Of a stretch of DNA of 59,265 nt, positions 16,748 to 24,764 are shown in pieces (within the stretch, counting starts at the first letter, position 1; the number at the start of each line of letters is the position of its first letter). The stretch covers positions 1 through 59,265 of the forward strand of contig NZ_AOJE01000062.1 in assembly GCF_000337915.1 (NCBI RefSeq), read 5' to 3'. This DNA is from Halorubrum saccharovorum DSM 1137. GTDB lineage: Archaea > Halobacteriota > Halobacteria > Halobacteriales > Haloferacaceae. Under the pieces are notes generated by a model that saw nothing but the letters and a program-made list of their open reading frames with translations, did no database searches and had not been told where the DNA came from. A program made the translations under genes and the position numbers.

Positions 16748-16988
16748 GCTTAAGAACCCCGGCGACGACCCCTCACACGGGAACAGCACAGCTGCAGATC
16801 CGACGCGCCGGGGCCTTTTCGCCCACGGCTTGGGAATGTAGCAGTGCGCCGACGCCTCCGGCGTCGCGGTCGGAGCGCCCGCTCGCACGGGCCGTCCGGT
16901 CGGACCGCTCGCTTCGCGAGTCGTCCGTCAGCCGCGCCGCGCGGAGTCGCGGTCACGTTGCGGTTGTGCCGTTCCAACCAGATACACA
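16748..16988 (+). promoter_or_regulatory. Long structured leader of the rps15 operon
   Basis: There is no TATA box at the usual 27 bases before the rps15 ATG. The nearest good one is GCTTAAGA (16748-16755), which predicts a leader of about 210 bases. The leader contains consecutive hairpins: GACGCC/GGCGTC (16851-16865, loop TCC), a GTCC/GGAC hairpin near 16894, and CTCGC/GCGAG (16908-16920, loop TTC). No credible reading frame covers it. The stretch 16610-16747 contains the NhaC-gene promoter and nothing else I can support. Autogenous control by uS15 is possible by analogy with bacteria, but this is inference. Confidence 0.45.
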
Positions 16989-17459
16989 ATGGCACGAATG
17001 CACACGCGCCGTCGCGGTTCGTCCGGTTCGGACAAGCCGGCGACGGACGAGAACCCGGAGTGGAGCGACGTCGACGCCGAGGACATCGAGTCCCGCGTCG
17101 TCGAACTGGCGGAGCAGGGCCACGACCCCAGCGTCATCGGACTCAAGCTCCGTGACGAGGGCGTCAAGGGCGTCCCGGTGCCCGACGTGAAGCTGGCCAC
17201 CGGCAAGAAGCTCACCGAGATCCTCGACGAGCACGACGCGGAGCCGGAGCTCCCCGAGGACCTCCGCAACCTGATGGCCCAGGCCGTCCGCCTGCGCGAA
17301 CACATGGCGGAGAACGGACAGGACCACCAGAACAAGCGCGCGCTCCAGAACACGGAGTCGAAGATCCGCCGTCTCGCGGACTACTACCGCGGCGACGAGA
17401 TCGACGAGGAGTTCACGTACACCCACGAGTACGCCGCCGAGCTCCTCGACGACGAGTAA
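16989..17459 (+). CDS. rps15: 30S ribosomal protein uS15
   Basis: A 156-residue archaeal-type S15. It binds the central domain of 16S rRNA and organises small-subunit assembly. The N-terminal archaeal extension starts MARMHTRRRGSSGSDKP. The helical core contains DPSVIGLKLRDEGVKGVP, LMAQAVRLREHM and NTESKIRRLADYYR, which is the rRNA-binding S15 signature. It is the first gene of a cluster with a RecJ-like protein, Pcc1 and eS1, an order conserved across haloarchaea. Confidence 0.97.
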   Translation: MARMHTRRRGSSGSDKPATDENPEWSDVDAEDIESRVVELAEQGHDPSVIGLKLRDEGVKGVPVPDVKLATGKKLTEILDEHDAEPELPEDLRNLMAQAVRLREHMAENGQDHQNKRALQNTESKIRRLADYYRGDEIDEEFTYTHEYAAELLDDE

Positions 17460-17622
17460 CGACATCGAGACCGACTCCGACGGGTAGCGACTCCGACGAG
17501 TGACCGAGACGACGCGACATCGAGTCGCGGCGAACCGACGCGACGCGCCGACTCACGGCGAATCGATCGCGACCGACACGACGCACCGACCCACGACCGC
17601 ACCACACGACCGCACCCACACA

Positions 17623-18876
17623 ATGACCGAAGCGACATCCGCCACGCCCGCCCCTGACGCCCTCGCCGACGCCCTCGCGGACGCGCCGTTCGTCCGGCTC
17701 GTCGCGACCGCCGACGGCGACGCGGTAGCGGCCGCCGGGCTGCTCGCGCGGGCGCTGCGGACGGCCGGCACGCCGTTCCAGGTCCGCGTCTCCCGCGATC
17801 CGATCCCCGCCGACGGCGACGACGCCGTCGCGGTGACTATCGGCGCGGACCGCGGGCCGCACGCGCTCCCCGGCTCGGGGCGCCCGGCGAGCACGGACGC
17901 GTTCGCGATAGCGCGCGCGCTCGGCGCCGACCCCGACCCGGTCGTCGCCCTCGCGGGCGTCGTCGCGGCCGGCTCCGTGCCCGGCACGGACGGCTCCGGC
18001 GACGCGCTGGAGGCGGCCGAGCGCTCGGACCGCGTCCGCCGACGCCCCGGCGTCGCGCTCCCGACCGCCGACCTGGCGGACGGGCTCGCCGCGTCGACGC
18101 TCGTCCGGACGCCGTACTCCGGCGACGGCGAGGCGGCGCGGGCCGCGCTCGCAGAGCTCGGGCTTCCGGCCGACCTCGACGACGACGCGCACCGGCGACT
18201 CGCGTCGCTGGTCGCCGTCGACGTCGCGGACGCGGAGGGCGCGAGCACGCGGGCCGCCTCGGCGGTCGAACGCGCGCTCCGCCCGTACGCGACGGTCGGG
18301 GACGCGGCGCCGTTCGAGACGGTCGGCGGCTACGCCGACGTCCTCGACGCGCTCGCCCGGGAGGCCCCCGGAACTGGGGTCGCGCTGGCGCTCGACCCCG
18401 ACCCGGGCGACGAGCTTCGGACCGCCGCGCTCGACGCGTGGCGGACGCACGGGCTCGCCGCCCACCGCGCGCTCGACGGCGCGACGACCGGCCGGTACGA
18501 CGGCTGTTTCGTCGCGCGCGTCGACCTCGAAGAAGACGCGGACGCCGTCCTCCCGACGATCGCCCGTCTCCTCCGGGACTTCCGGTCGCCGGAGCCGGTC
18601 GCGGTCGCGGCCGACGAGGCCGCGGGTCGGCTGGCCGCCGCAGCCACCGCGGGTGGCCGCGCAGCTGACGACGCGGCCACCGAGCCGCTCGGCCTCGGCG
18701 ACGCCTGCCGGTCGGCGGCGGGCGAGGTCGGCGGCGACGGCTGGGGGACCGCCGACCGCGGCGGGATCGCGGTCGACGCGGCCGACGCGGCCGACGAGGC
18801 GGACGGGGTCAACGAGAGCGAAGCGACCGACGGCGACATCACGGGCGCGCTCGCCGCGCTCAGGGAGGCGCTATGA
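17623..18876 (+). CDS. RecJ-like DHH-family protein, probably catalytically degenerate
   Basis: A 417-residue acidic protein. Its position between uS15 and Pcc1/eS1 is that of the haloarchaeal RecJ-like/DHH proteins. At residues 24-40, VRLVATADGDAVAAAGLL resembles DHH motif I (normally D-x-D-G), but the first Asp is not in place. I cannot find the DHH triad itself or the C-terminal GGHxxAAG motif. It may therefore be a Cdc45-like structural partner of GINS and not a nuclease. The C-terminus is long, Ala/Asp-rich and low in complexity. The stop overlaps the pcc1 start (ATGA). Confidence 0.72.
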   Translation: MTEATSATPAPDALADALADAPFVRLVATADGDAVAAAGLLARALRTAGTPFQVRVSRDPIPADGDDAVAVTIGADRGPHALPGSGRPASTDAFAIARALGADPDPVVALAGVVAAGSVPGTDGSGDALEAAERSDRVRRRPGVALPTADLADGLAASTLVRTPYSGDGEAARAALAELGLPADLDDDAHRRLASLVAVDVADAEGASTRAASAVERALRPYATVGDAAPFETVGGYADVLDALAREAPGTGVALALDPDPGDELRTAALDAWRTHGLAAHRALDGATTGRYDGCFVARVDLEEDADAVLPTIARLLRDFRSPEPVAVAADEAAGRLAAAATAGGRAADDAATEPLGLGDACRSAAGEVGGDGWGTADRGGIAVDAADAADEADGVNESEATDGDITGALAALREAL

Positions 18877-19202
18877 GCGGGGAGTCCGCTGGGGACGAGG
18901 AGTCCGCACCGGGCGAGGTGTCGAACCGGACGGCGACAGTCCGGACGACCCACGCCGACGCCCCCCTCGTTGCCGCCGCGCTCGCTCCGGACGAGACCGA
19001 CTCGATGACCACCCGCGTCGACGGCGACGCGATCGAGTGCGTCGTCGAGCGGCCCACTACCGGCGGTCTGCAGTCGACAGTGGACGACCACGTCGTGAAC
19101 CTACGCGTCGCGGACCGACTCGTCGAGCGCGCGAGCGAGCACCTCGCGGCCGACGACGGAGGGCGCCGCTCCGACACCAACGGCGACACAACCAACACAT
19201 GA
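18873..19202 (+). CDS. pcc1: KEOPS complex subunit Pcc1
   Basis: A 109-residue protein whose core (about 18-95) matches Pcc1: ATVRTTHADAPLVAAALAPD, then MTTRVDGDAIECVVERPTTG and a C-terminal helix VVNLRVADRLVERASEHL. In KEOPS, which makes the t6A modification of tRNAs reading ANN codons, Pcc1 dimerises and contacts Kae1. Both ends overlap the neighbours by four bases, so the RecJ-like, Pcc1 and eS1 frames are translationally coupled. The acidic N-terminal tail is disordered. Confidence 0.88.
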   Translation: MSGESAGDEESAPGEVSNRTATVRTTHADAPLVAAALAPDETDSMTTRVDGDAIECVVERPTTGGLQSTVDDHVVNLRVADRLVERASEHLAADDGGRRSDTNGDTTNT

Positions 19203-19846
19203 GCGAACGATCCGTATCCAAGAGCAGAGAACAGAAGCGCTGGTACACCGTGCTGGCGCCCGAACAGTTCGACCGGCAGGAGCTCGGCGAGACGCTCGCC
19301 GAGGAGCCCGACCAGGTCGTCGGCCGCACGATCACGACGACGCTGGGCGAGCTGACCGGCGACTCCGGCGCGAACAACACGAAGCTCACGTTCAAGATCA
19401 CCGACGTGGGCAGCGACACGGCCTACACCGAGTTCATCAAGTACGAGCTCACGCGGGACTACCTGCGCTCGCTCGTCCGCCGCGGCGCCTCGAAGGTCGA
19501 GGCGTCGATCACGGTGCTGACGACGGACGACTACCGCATCCGCGTGCAGCCCGTCGCGCTGACGACGAAGAAGGCCGACCGCTCGCAGGAGAAGGCGATC
19601 CGCCGCGTCATGATCGACAAGGTCCACGCGGCCGCCGAGGAGCGCACCTTCGAAGCGTTCATCGACGCCATCGTCGACGGGAACCTCTCGTCGGCGATCT
19701 ACGGCGAGGCGAAGCTCATCTATCCGCTTCGTCGCGTCGAGGTCCAGAAGCTGACGCTCGAGGCGCGCCCGTCCGAGGTCGCCGCCGAGGAGGAGACCGC
19801 CGTCGACGTCGACGCCGACGAGGTCGCGGTCGACGCCGACGAGTAA
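19199..19846 (+). CDS. rps3ae: 30S ribosomal protein eS1 (S3Ae)
   Basis: A 215-residue archaeal eS1 with SREQKRWYTVLAPEQFDRQE at the N-terminus, then GRTITTTLGELTGD, RGASKVEASITVLTTDDYRI, and an acidic, Asp/Glu-rich tail. It sits at the mRNA exit region of the small subunit. The ATG overlaps the pcc1 stop. It ends the operon; a T-rich stretch (cagttttcccgttt, near 19866) lies about 20 bases after the stop and may help termination. Immediately beyond it the base composition drops in G+C and the accessory island begins. Confidence 0.97.
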   Translation: MSERSVSKSREQKRWYTVLAPEQFDRQELGETLAEEPDQVVGRTITTTLGELTGDSGANNTKLTFKITDVGSDTAYTEFIKYELTRDYLRSLVRRGASKVEASITVLTTDDYRIRVQPVALTTKKADRSQEKAIRRVMIDKVHAAAEERTFEAFIDAIVDGNLSSAIYGEAKLIYPLRRVEVQKLTLEARPSEVAAEEETAVDVDADEVAVDADE

Positions 19847-19959
19847 CCTCGCCGAGCGCACCCGCAGTTTTCCCGTTTATCAGTCGCGTAGCGGCGGCGC
19901 CGGCGGAGGGCGTTGTGGTGAAGCAAAATCCATTAGTGATGCGCTTTGAACGAGCTTGT

Positions 19960-20319
19960 ATGCCCTCCACTAGGCGACAGATGCTCGTTCCAGTTGGAGC
20001 GTCTCTCTTGGGAGTTGCCGGCTGTCTAGGGTTGGGAGATCCGAATTTGGTGATCAACAACGAGTTGAACCAGAGGATAACCGCAAATATCGATATTACC
20101 AGGATGTCGGATATGCGGGTGGTGATGCGCACGGATCGCTCGATTGGGGCCGAAGAAACAACGAAGCTCTCGTATCCGCTTGAGGAAGCCGGCGAGTATC
20201 GAATTCAAATCACCGCTCAGGAGGGGAATGTTGGCGGAGAAACGACCGTCTTTGTCGATGAATCCGCGGTTATCCACGCCACTCTCAATCCCGATGGAGT
20301 GTCGTTTGAAACCCGATAA
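19960..20319 (+). CDS. Small Tat-type lipoprotein
   Basis: The protein has 119 residues if begun at MPSTRRQMLVPVGASLLG; an upstream in-frame start at 19915 would bury the signal. The RR pair, hydrophobic stretch and GVAGC lipobox predict Tat export and lipid attachment at Cys. The mature part (NLVINNELNQRITANIDI and IGAEETTKLSYPLEEAGEY) looks like a small Ig-like beta sandwich. Codon use is clearly more A/T-rich than in the ribosomal operon beside it, as for a recently acquired gene. The function is unknown. Confidence 0.72.
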   Translation: MPSTRRQMLVPVGASLLGVAGCLGLGDPNLVINNELNQRITANIDITRMSDMRVVMRTDRSIGAEETTKLSYPLEEAGEYRIQITAQEGNVGGETTVFVDESAVIHATLNPDGVSFETR

Positions 20320-20449
20320 CGCGTACCCCACTATCGCTCTGGGAGTCGTGTGTACTCCCGACACGGAGCGATACGTCGAGATCGTTGGTTCGATTTTCGT
20401 GCGGGTGCCGTTGATAAGGGACGCACCGAGTTCGTCTGCCGAATCACGA

Positions 20450-21322
20450 CTATCGGGGAGAGTAGCATGAGCCCGGATCGAGAGACCCTCCATGACGGTA
20501 CACGAGGACGGCCGCGACGCCCCACGCGGCGAATGCGATACCGATCATGAGCAGGTCGGGAAATCCGTCCGCCAGTGCTCCCATGCGGATCGGGTACAGC
20601 GACGAGGAGGCGTTGATAGCCGCGTGCATACACATGACGAGGAATACGCTCCCCCCAGTACCGTTGTAGAGCCAGGTTAACAGCAGACTGAACCCGAGCA
20701 CTGAGATCGCGTACGGGAGGAACAGCTGTCCGTACTGACTAGAGGCGGGGACGACGAACAGCGGGAGGTGCCAGACGGCCCACACGGCACCGATTATAAG
20801 GCTCGCTACTGCGCCCCCGTACTGTGCCTGAAGACGTGGGAGTGCGTAGCCTCGCCAACCAAGTTCCTCCTGACCGCCACCCAGCAGGAGTGCGAACCCG
20901 AACTGGATCGGGAACACGGTCAGCCGTCCAGGCAAGACTGACGGGTCCAAGGGATTGCCCAGCGCGACGTACACTCCTGTAGCGACAGCGATAAACGCCA
21001 CGGGGACGCCGAAGGCGAATAGATACCATCGCAGGTGGTGACGCCAGTCGAAGATGCTCCTGAGGAGGTCTCGAACGCGGCCCTCGCCCCGCCAGGTGAG
21101 GATCACAGCGGCGATAGCCGGTCCAAATCCCCCGACGACGATCGACGGAACCACGAGCGCATCAGGAATCGAGAGAGTCGTGAATTCGGCTAACACGGAC
21201 GGTGCCCACGCGAACCAGGACAGCGCGAGTGTCAGCGTAAAGAACGCGACGGCCGACCGGAGGCCTGATTGATCGGAGGTCGGTGCGACGGATCGGGTCG
21301 GCGTTGCAATGGTCGCTGCCAT
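20450..21322 (-). CDS. CPBP-family intramembrane metalloprotease
   Basis: A 290-residue protein with about eight membrane helices and the CPBP/Abi (CAAX-protease-like) motifs: EELGWRGYALP (EExxxR), AVWHLPLF and the C-terminal HAAIN. These place two Glu and two His near the membrane face for metal-dependent proteolysis. Members process prenylated proteins or confer bacteriocin immunity; no substrate is suggested here. The ATG at 21322 is preferred over a GTG one codon earlier. TATA-like CTTTTGATTA lies about 23 bases upstream. The interval 20320-20449 shows nothing. Confidence 0.85.
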   Translation of the reverse strand: MAATIATPTRSVAPTSDQSGLRSAVAFFTLTLALSWFAWAPSVLAEFTTLSIPDALVVPSIVVGGFGPAIAAVILTWRGEGRVRDLLRSIFDWRHHLRWYLFAFGVPVAFIAVATGVYVALGNPLDPSVLPGRLTVFPIQFGFALLLGGGQEELGWRGYALPRLQAQYGGAVASLIIGAVWAVWHLPLFVVPASSQYGQLFLPYAISVLGFSLLLTWLYNGTGGSVFLVMCMHAAINASSSLYPIRMGALADGFPDLLMIGIAFAAWGVAAVLVYRHGGSLDPGSCYSPR

Positions 21323-21364
21323 CACCGTATCGTACGGGGCCTAATCAAAAGACACCCAGAGCAG

Positions 21365-21383
21365 GACTTCAGCGCGTGAAGTC
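21365..21383. repeat. 7-bp perfect inverted repeat
   Basis: GACTTCA (21365-21371) pairs with TGAAGTC (21377-21383) around GCGCG. It lies between the CPBP gene promoter and the 3' end of the HTH/membrane module, where a terminator of the latter could be expected. The surrounding 21384-21584 shows no gene. Confidence 0.45.
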
Positions 21384-21584
21384 TTGGTCTGCCGCCGTCA
21401 CGACCACCGTTCCAATACGAATATGCGCCGGGGCATGTACGCCACATCCTCTGTCCGATCGGTGCCGTCGATCTGTCGTCGGAAGCGACGAGGGCCACAG
21501 GACCGGGGCGGGGTAGTCAGCTCGACGTGATCGTGCCGCGAGGGTCTTTCCTCCCGGCTGCGGGTTCTTCATTTTCTCGGTCTG

Positions 21585-21914
21585 TTAGACCCAGAGCCCG
21601 TAAATGATACACAGCAGACCGGCGACCTCGAACGTCTGAGTGACGATTTGTACGACGACACGACCTCCGGAAACGGGAAGCGCGAGATACGCGAGCGTCA
21701 GCACGAGCGGGACGCCCAGCGCGAGTACAAACCCCAGCGAGACGAACAGCATCGGACGGCTCTGGTTGCGGCGGTAGCCTCGCCAGGCGAGGTAGGCGAT
21801 GAACACCCCCAGCCCCGCACCGAACAGTTCGTACGCCAGCAATCCGGCTCTGAGCAGTCCCGACGGCTCACCGCTTTGGAGGACGATCGACGGGACGCGA
21901 ATGGGTCCGAGCAT
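21585..21914 (-). CDS. Haloarchaeal membrane protein paired with an HTH regulator (DUF7521-like)
   Basis: A 109-residue protein with three hydrophobic helices (LLAYELFGAGLGVFIAYLAW, MLFVSLGFVLALGVPLVL, FEVAGLLCIIYGLWV). It starts two bases after the stop of the upstream winged-helix gene. This pairing of a small ArsR-like regulator with a three-helix membrane protein is a recurrent haloarchaeal module; I recall the membrane partner as DUF7521. The partner may sense a membrane state and the regulator respond, which is speculation. Confidence 0.75.
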   Translation of the reverse strand: MLGPIRVPSIVLQSGEPSGLLRAGLLAYELFGAGLGVFIAYLAWRGYRRNQSRPMLFVSLGFVLALGVPLVLTLAYLALPVSGGRVVVQIVTQTFEVAGLLCIIYGLWV

Positions 21915-21916
21915 GT

Positions 21917-22264
21917 TTAGATCCCCTCGATGAGTCGGGTGAAGCGGTCGGTCATACGCTCGCGGCGCGTGATCTCGATCGACAGGTCCCCTTCGTCAAG
22001 GTCTATGACGATGCGATCGAGGTTCGGGGCGTACACCTGCCGGTGGTGACCGCCGTCGGGGTCAGGCCGCGTCTGTTCGGCAACGAGATCAGCCTCTCGC
22101 AACCGTTCGAGACGGCGGTAGATCGTCGGTCCCGATGCGTCACAGTGGTTTTTCAGAGTGCGTGCAGACATAGGCTCTCGACTCGTTTCGACGAGGATCT
22201 CCCGGACCGTCCGATCTTCGAGGAGGTCAGCAACGGTTTCGATGTCCGGATCGTCCCCGCTCAT
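21917..22264 (-). CDS. ArsR-like winged-helix transcriptional regulator
   Basis: A 115-residue protein beginning MSGDDPDIETVADLLED. The winged helix is visible: REILVETSREPMSARTLKNH, then SGPTIYRRLERLREADLV as the recognition helix, and a wing with GGHHRQVYAPNLDRI. The C-terminal helix (EITRRERMTDRFTRLIEGI) is a likely dimerisation element. It is the first gene of the two-gene module with the three-helix membrane protein and diverges from the gene at 22367, whose promoter it may share or control. Confidence 0.85.
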   Translation of the reverse strand: MSGDDPDIETVADLLEDRTVREILVETSREPMSARTLKNHCDASGPTIYRRLERLREADLVAEQTRPDPDGGHHRQVYAPNLDRIVIDLDEGDLSIEITRRERMTDRFTRLIEGI

Positions 22265-22366
22265 ACGCGACGTATCGATTAACGGAGGGAAAGAGCTGAC
22301 GACCGCTTCAGTGGCTGAAGCCCTGCTCACAGTTCTATTCATACGCGGATCAAACGCGAAACTGTG

Positions 22367-22780
22367 ATGACGAGACCGCCAATTCGCGAGTCACACAACG
22401 CATCGTCCACCCGACAGCGCTCACCGGAGGACGGGAACCCCGGTGACAGTCGTTTCCTTGCGATCGTCGGCTTCGCGGCGGTACTACTGAGCACGGTTGT
22501 TAGCAGCGCTGCCTACGGTTTGCTGCCGAATCAGATACGGATCCACTGGACGCTGGGAACGGGGCCGTACTACGGGCCGGAGTTCGCTCCGACGATTGTC
22601 GTCTTCACGGCGTTCCCGCTACTTGTAGCCGTGACCGCGCTCGGAGGATACTGGGGCGGAGTGCGGCTTCGTCACTCCGAGGCGTTCGCTGCCGTCCGAT
22701 CGTACTACTTCGTCGCTGTGTTCGGGACGTTCCTCTCCCTCCTTGGCGCCCAGATCGCACTCGTCATAGCGAACGTCTAG
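22367..22780 (+). CDS. Four-helix membrane protein with DUF1648-like segment
   Basis: A 137-residue protein (the GTG one codon earlier is also possible). After a polar N-terminus come four hydrophobic segments. The phrase YGLLPNQIRIHWTLGTGPYY between the first two resembles the DUF1648 motif (LPxxIxxHW) seen in SdpI-type immunity/membrane proteins. It is divergent from the HTH module and could be its target. No firm function can be given. Confidence 0.65.
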   Translation: MTRPPIRESHNASSTRQRSPEDGNPGDSRFLAIVGFAAVLLSTVVSSAAYGLLPNQIRIHWTLGTGPYYGPEFAPTIVVFTAFPLLVAVTALGGYWGGVRLRHSEAFAAVRSYYFVAVFGTFLSLLGAQIALVIANV

Positions 22781-22943
22781 TCTCGGTACGGTTCGGAGTA
22801 CGGAATTGGCGAATTGAGTGTACAATCGGGTTTCGGTCGGACATTCCAGCGAGCGACGGTAAACCCACCACTAATAGTCCCCGATCGTCATCGGATTCAA
22901 CAACGCAATCGGTTCCGGAATTAGATGGGGAACGCGGTCCCCG

Positions 22944-22988
22944 CGCTGACTACCGTCTCTATATCCTGCAAGGCGTTCCTCACAGAAG
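22944..22988 (+). repeat. Diverged direct repeat R1
   Basis: The 45-base block starting gcgctgacta is about two thirds identical, without gaps, to a block at 24102-24146. Together they bracket a roughly 1.1-kb A/T-richer segment with two small genes. Shortly after R1 comes ggctctgttgaaatac. The rest of 22781-23063 shows no coding region that I can support. Confidence 0.5.
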
Positions 22989-23063
22989 CCGGAGAGGTGG
23001 CTCTGTTGAAATACTATTCTTCAGATACATAATTGCCTGAAACAGCCAGTCGCTGAAGAGTGC

Positions 23064-23228
23064 TTACTGATACATCCGTTCGAAAACAGACTGTGTAACG
23101 ATTATAACGACGACGACGATCGTAAACCTCGACAACAGCCCAAAATCCGTCAGTGCCCGTAGGGCAACAAGAACAACGAGGGCAACCACAGCAGAGGCGG
23201 CTAGTTTCTGGTTCTCGCGGGAGACCAT
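23064..23228 (-). CDS. Tiny two-helix membrane protein (54 aa)
   Basis: This short frame starts MVSRENQKLAASAVVALV and ends in QSVFERMYQ. It has two well-formed hydrophobic helices (roughly residues 10-24 and 34-47) separated by RALTDFGLLSR, and charged ends. The pattern is protein-like and unlikely by chance. It lies in the low-G+C part of the accessory island, between direct repeats R1 and R2. The function is unknown. A longer overlapping frame on the same strand (23014-23301) has no such structure and is rejected. Confidence 0.5.
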   Translation of the reverse strand: MVSRENQKLAASAVVALVVLVALRALTDFGLLSRFTIVVVVIIVTQSVFERMYQ

Positions 23229-23550
23229 ATCGTAAATCAACAGAATTGAACAAAGTACCTACCGAAAAGTGGCTCCTCTGTACTGAGCGATCCGAACCCA
23301 TCGAATCTGATGATGGATCTATTGAGAAACGCGCCCTCTATACAGCACTAGCGGTATCAACTCCTAAGTCGCTGTCAGTAGCTACATGACCGATAGGGAG
23401 AATACATTCAGCACTGAGACTACGTTACTTTCTTCGTTTGAATCCCGGACCAACCATTGGTAGGTGCCTGCGGACGCATCTGTATGACTAGCTAAAGCAT
23501 CTGTTTGTTTCTAGATATTCTCTTTATACTCTACCGCCAAAACCACATAT

Positions 23551-23904
23551 GTGAACAGGAGAACGTATCTGTCTGTAACGAGTGCGACCGTGGCGTCTGT
23601 CCTCGGAGGGTGTTCGGCAGTGACGGGAGGCTCTGGTGATGTTCACGTCGATGACACGACACAGCGAGAACAGACGTACGAATTAGACCTACAGAAGGGC
23701 GATACAGTGAAAATCATCGTTGGAACACAGAAAGGGTCTGGTGGAGAAGTTACTCTCTCTCATGACTCGCAAGAAGTTCTCTCAAAGGCGTTCGAAACGG
23801 AGCAGACGTTTGAGCGTACAATCACGGTTACCGGTGTTCACGAACTCTCAGTGAAACCGTCCGAGTCTACTGTGATAAGTATCAAAGCTATCGTTAATCC
23901 GTAG
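23551..23904 (+). CDS. Small lipoprotein of the accessory island
   Basis: A 117-residue protein from a GTG start. The nearby ATG at 23548 is out of frame and followed by TGA. TTTATACT at 23523-23530, about 25 bases upstream, supports the GTG. The N-terminus MNRRTYLSVTSATVASVLGG followed by C is a Tat/Sec lipoprotein signal. The mature part is a beta-rich domain (EQTYELDLQKGDTVKIIVG, TFERTITVTGVHELSV) of Ig/PPC-like type. It resembles in size and layout the lipoprotein at 19960, though the sequences differ. The interval 23229-23550 carries its promoter and no gene I can support. Confidence 0.7.
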   Translation: MNRRTYLSVTSATVASVLGGCSAVTGGSGDVHVDDTTQREQTYELDLQKGDTVKIIVGTQKGSGGEVTLSHDSQEVLSKAFETEQTFERTITVTGVHELSVKPSESTVISIKAIVNP

Positions 23905-24101
23905 CGGTGGATGACAGTCGATCCCCTGTACTGACCTATTGGCTACCGTTCTCTGGAGGGGGTTCCGTGTGAAATACGCGCGCTGTATCTCGCACGGCTA
24001 TCGGGACACCTATCTGATCTGATTGAATTCTTGGCACTCAATACGCAGGCGCACTCTATCGGTAGATTCAGGATTTGTTTGGAGAAAATAACGCAGTTCT
24101 C

Positions 24102-24146
24102 GTGCTGACTATATCCTCTGTATCTTGCACAGCGCTTCTGAGAAAA
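24102..24146 (+). repeat. Diverged direct repeat R2
   Basis: This copy (starting gtgctgacta) pairs with R1 at 22944-22988. The interval 23905-24345 in which it lies is A/T-rich. An open frame on the minus strand (23943-24176) is Cys/Arg-rich and has no recognisable protein pattern, so I do not call a gene there. Confidence 0.5.
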
Positions 24147-24345
24147 TCTTGATAGATTGCAGTCTTCAGCGATCACTGTCTCACCTGTATTGACCGCAGC
24201 CGTGGCAGCATGTGTCTCCTGTTGAGGATTTCAACAGAGTCGGAGAGGGGTAAACCGACCCTATCGTCTGTGAGTATCCCGTACTGACCCCTGTCCGCGG
24301 AACGGCATCGCCACCGTTTTCAGACTCGCATCGGATGTCCGATCG

Positions 24346-24624
24346 ATGCCCTCCAACAAAGCGACAGCCGCGGCCCCGATAGCGACTGGCGTCCTTCTCG
24401 CCGGGACGGCTGCACGAGAAGTCGCACAGCACGGACTGGAACTCTGGACGACGCTGGCGCTCGCCGGTGGCCTCTCCGCGGTCGCTGTCGGCCTCGGCGT
24501 TCTGACCGGTCGCGGGTTCGACGCCGACGACGGCCGCGACGGACACCACGACCGGACGACAGTCGCGCTCGTCGGCCTCGCACTGACGAGTCTCGCCGTC
24601 GGTGCCGGGATCGCGCTGGCGTAG
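24346..24624 (+). CDS. Small three-helix membrane protein
   Basis: A 92-residue protein with hydrophobic segments at about 8-24 (AAPIATGVLLAGTAA), 33-52 (LWTTLALAGGLSAVAVGLGV) and 72-91 (TTVALVGLALTSLAVGAGIA), separated by a His/Asp-rich loop (DADDGRDGHHDR). The G+C of the codons is high again, marking the edge of the low-G+C island. The function is unknown. Confidence 0.65.
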   Translation: MPSNKATAAAPIATGVLLAGTAAREVAQHGLELWTTLALAGGLSAVAVGLGVLTGRGFDADDGRDGHHDRTTVALVGLALTSLAVGAGIALA

Positions 24625-24764
24625 ACGACGCCAACCGACCCGCGTTACGTCCTACCCGCTCAACGTCTGCCGTAGTCCGGGATACGCAGCGGCGCACGCC
24701 GCCGCAGTTTCTCGATAGGTAGCCTTCAGCCTCGATCCACTGTCGAACGCTTTAACCCGTCTTC

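Noticed and set aside
22981-23040. Transposase remnant suggested by ggctctgttgaaat after direct repeat R1
   Set aside because: The string recalls insertion-element ends in haloarchaea, but no transposase frame or terminal inverted repeat is visible, so it is not called as an insertion sequence.
23436-23461. A tRNA 3'-end-like string (TTTGAATCCCGG followed by ACCAACCA) suggesting an attachment site
   Set aside because: No T-stem or acceptor partner exists upstream; the end is simply a small ACCAA/TTGGT palindrome.
23943-24176. A 77-codon minus-strand frame
   Set aside because: Cys/Arg/Ser-rich with no hydrophobic core or motif, and it overlaps direct repeat R2; probably not coding.
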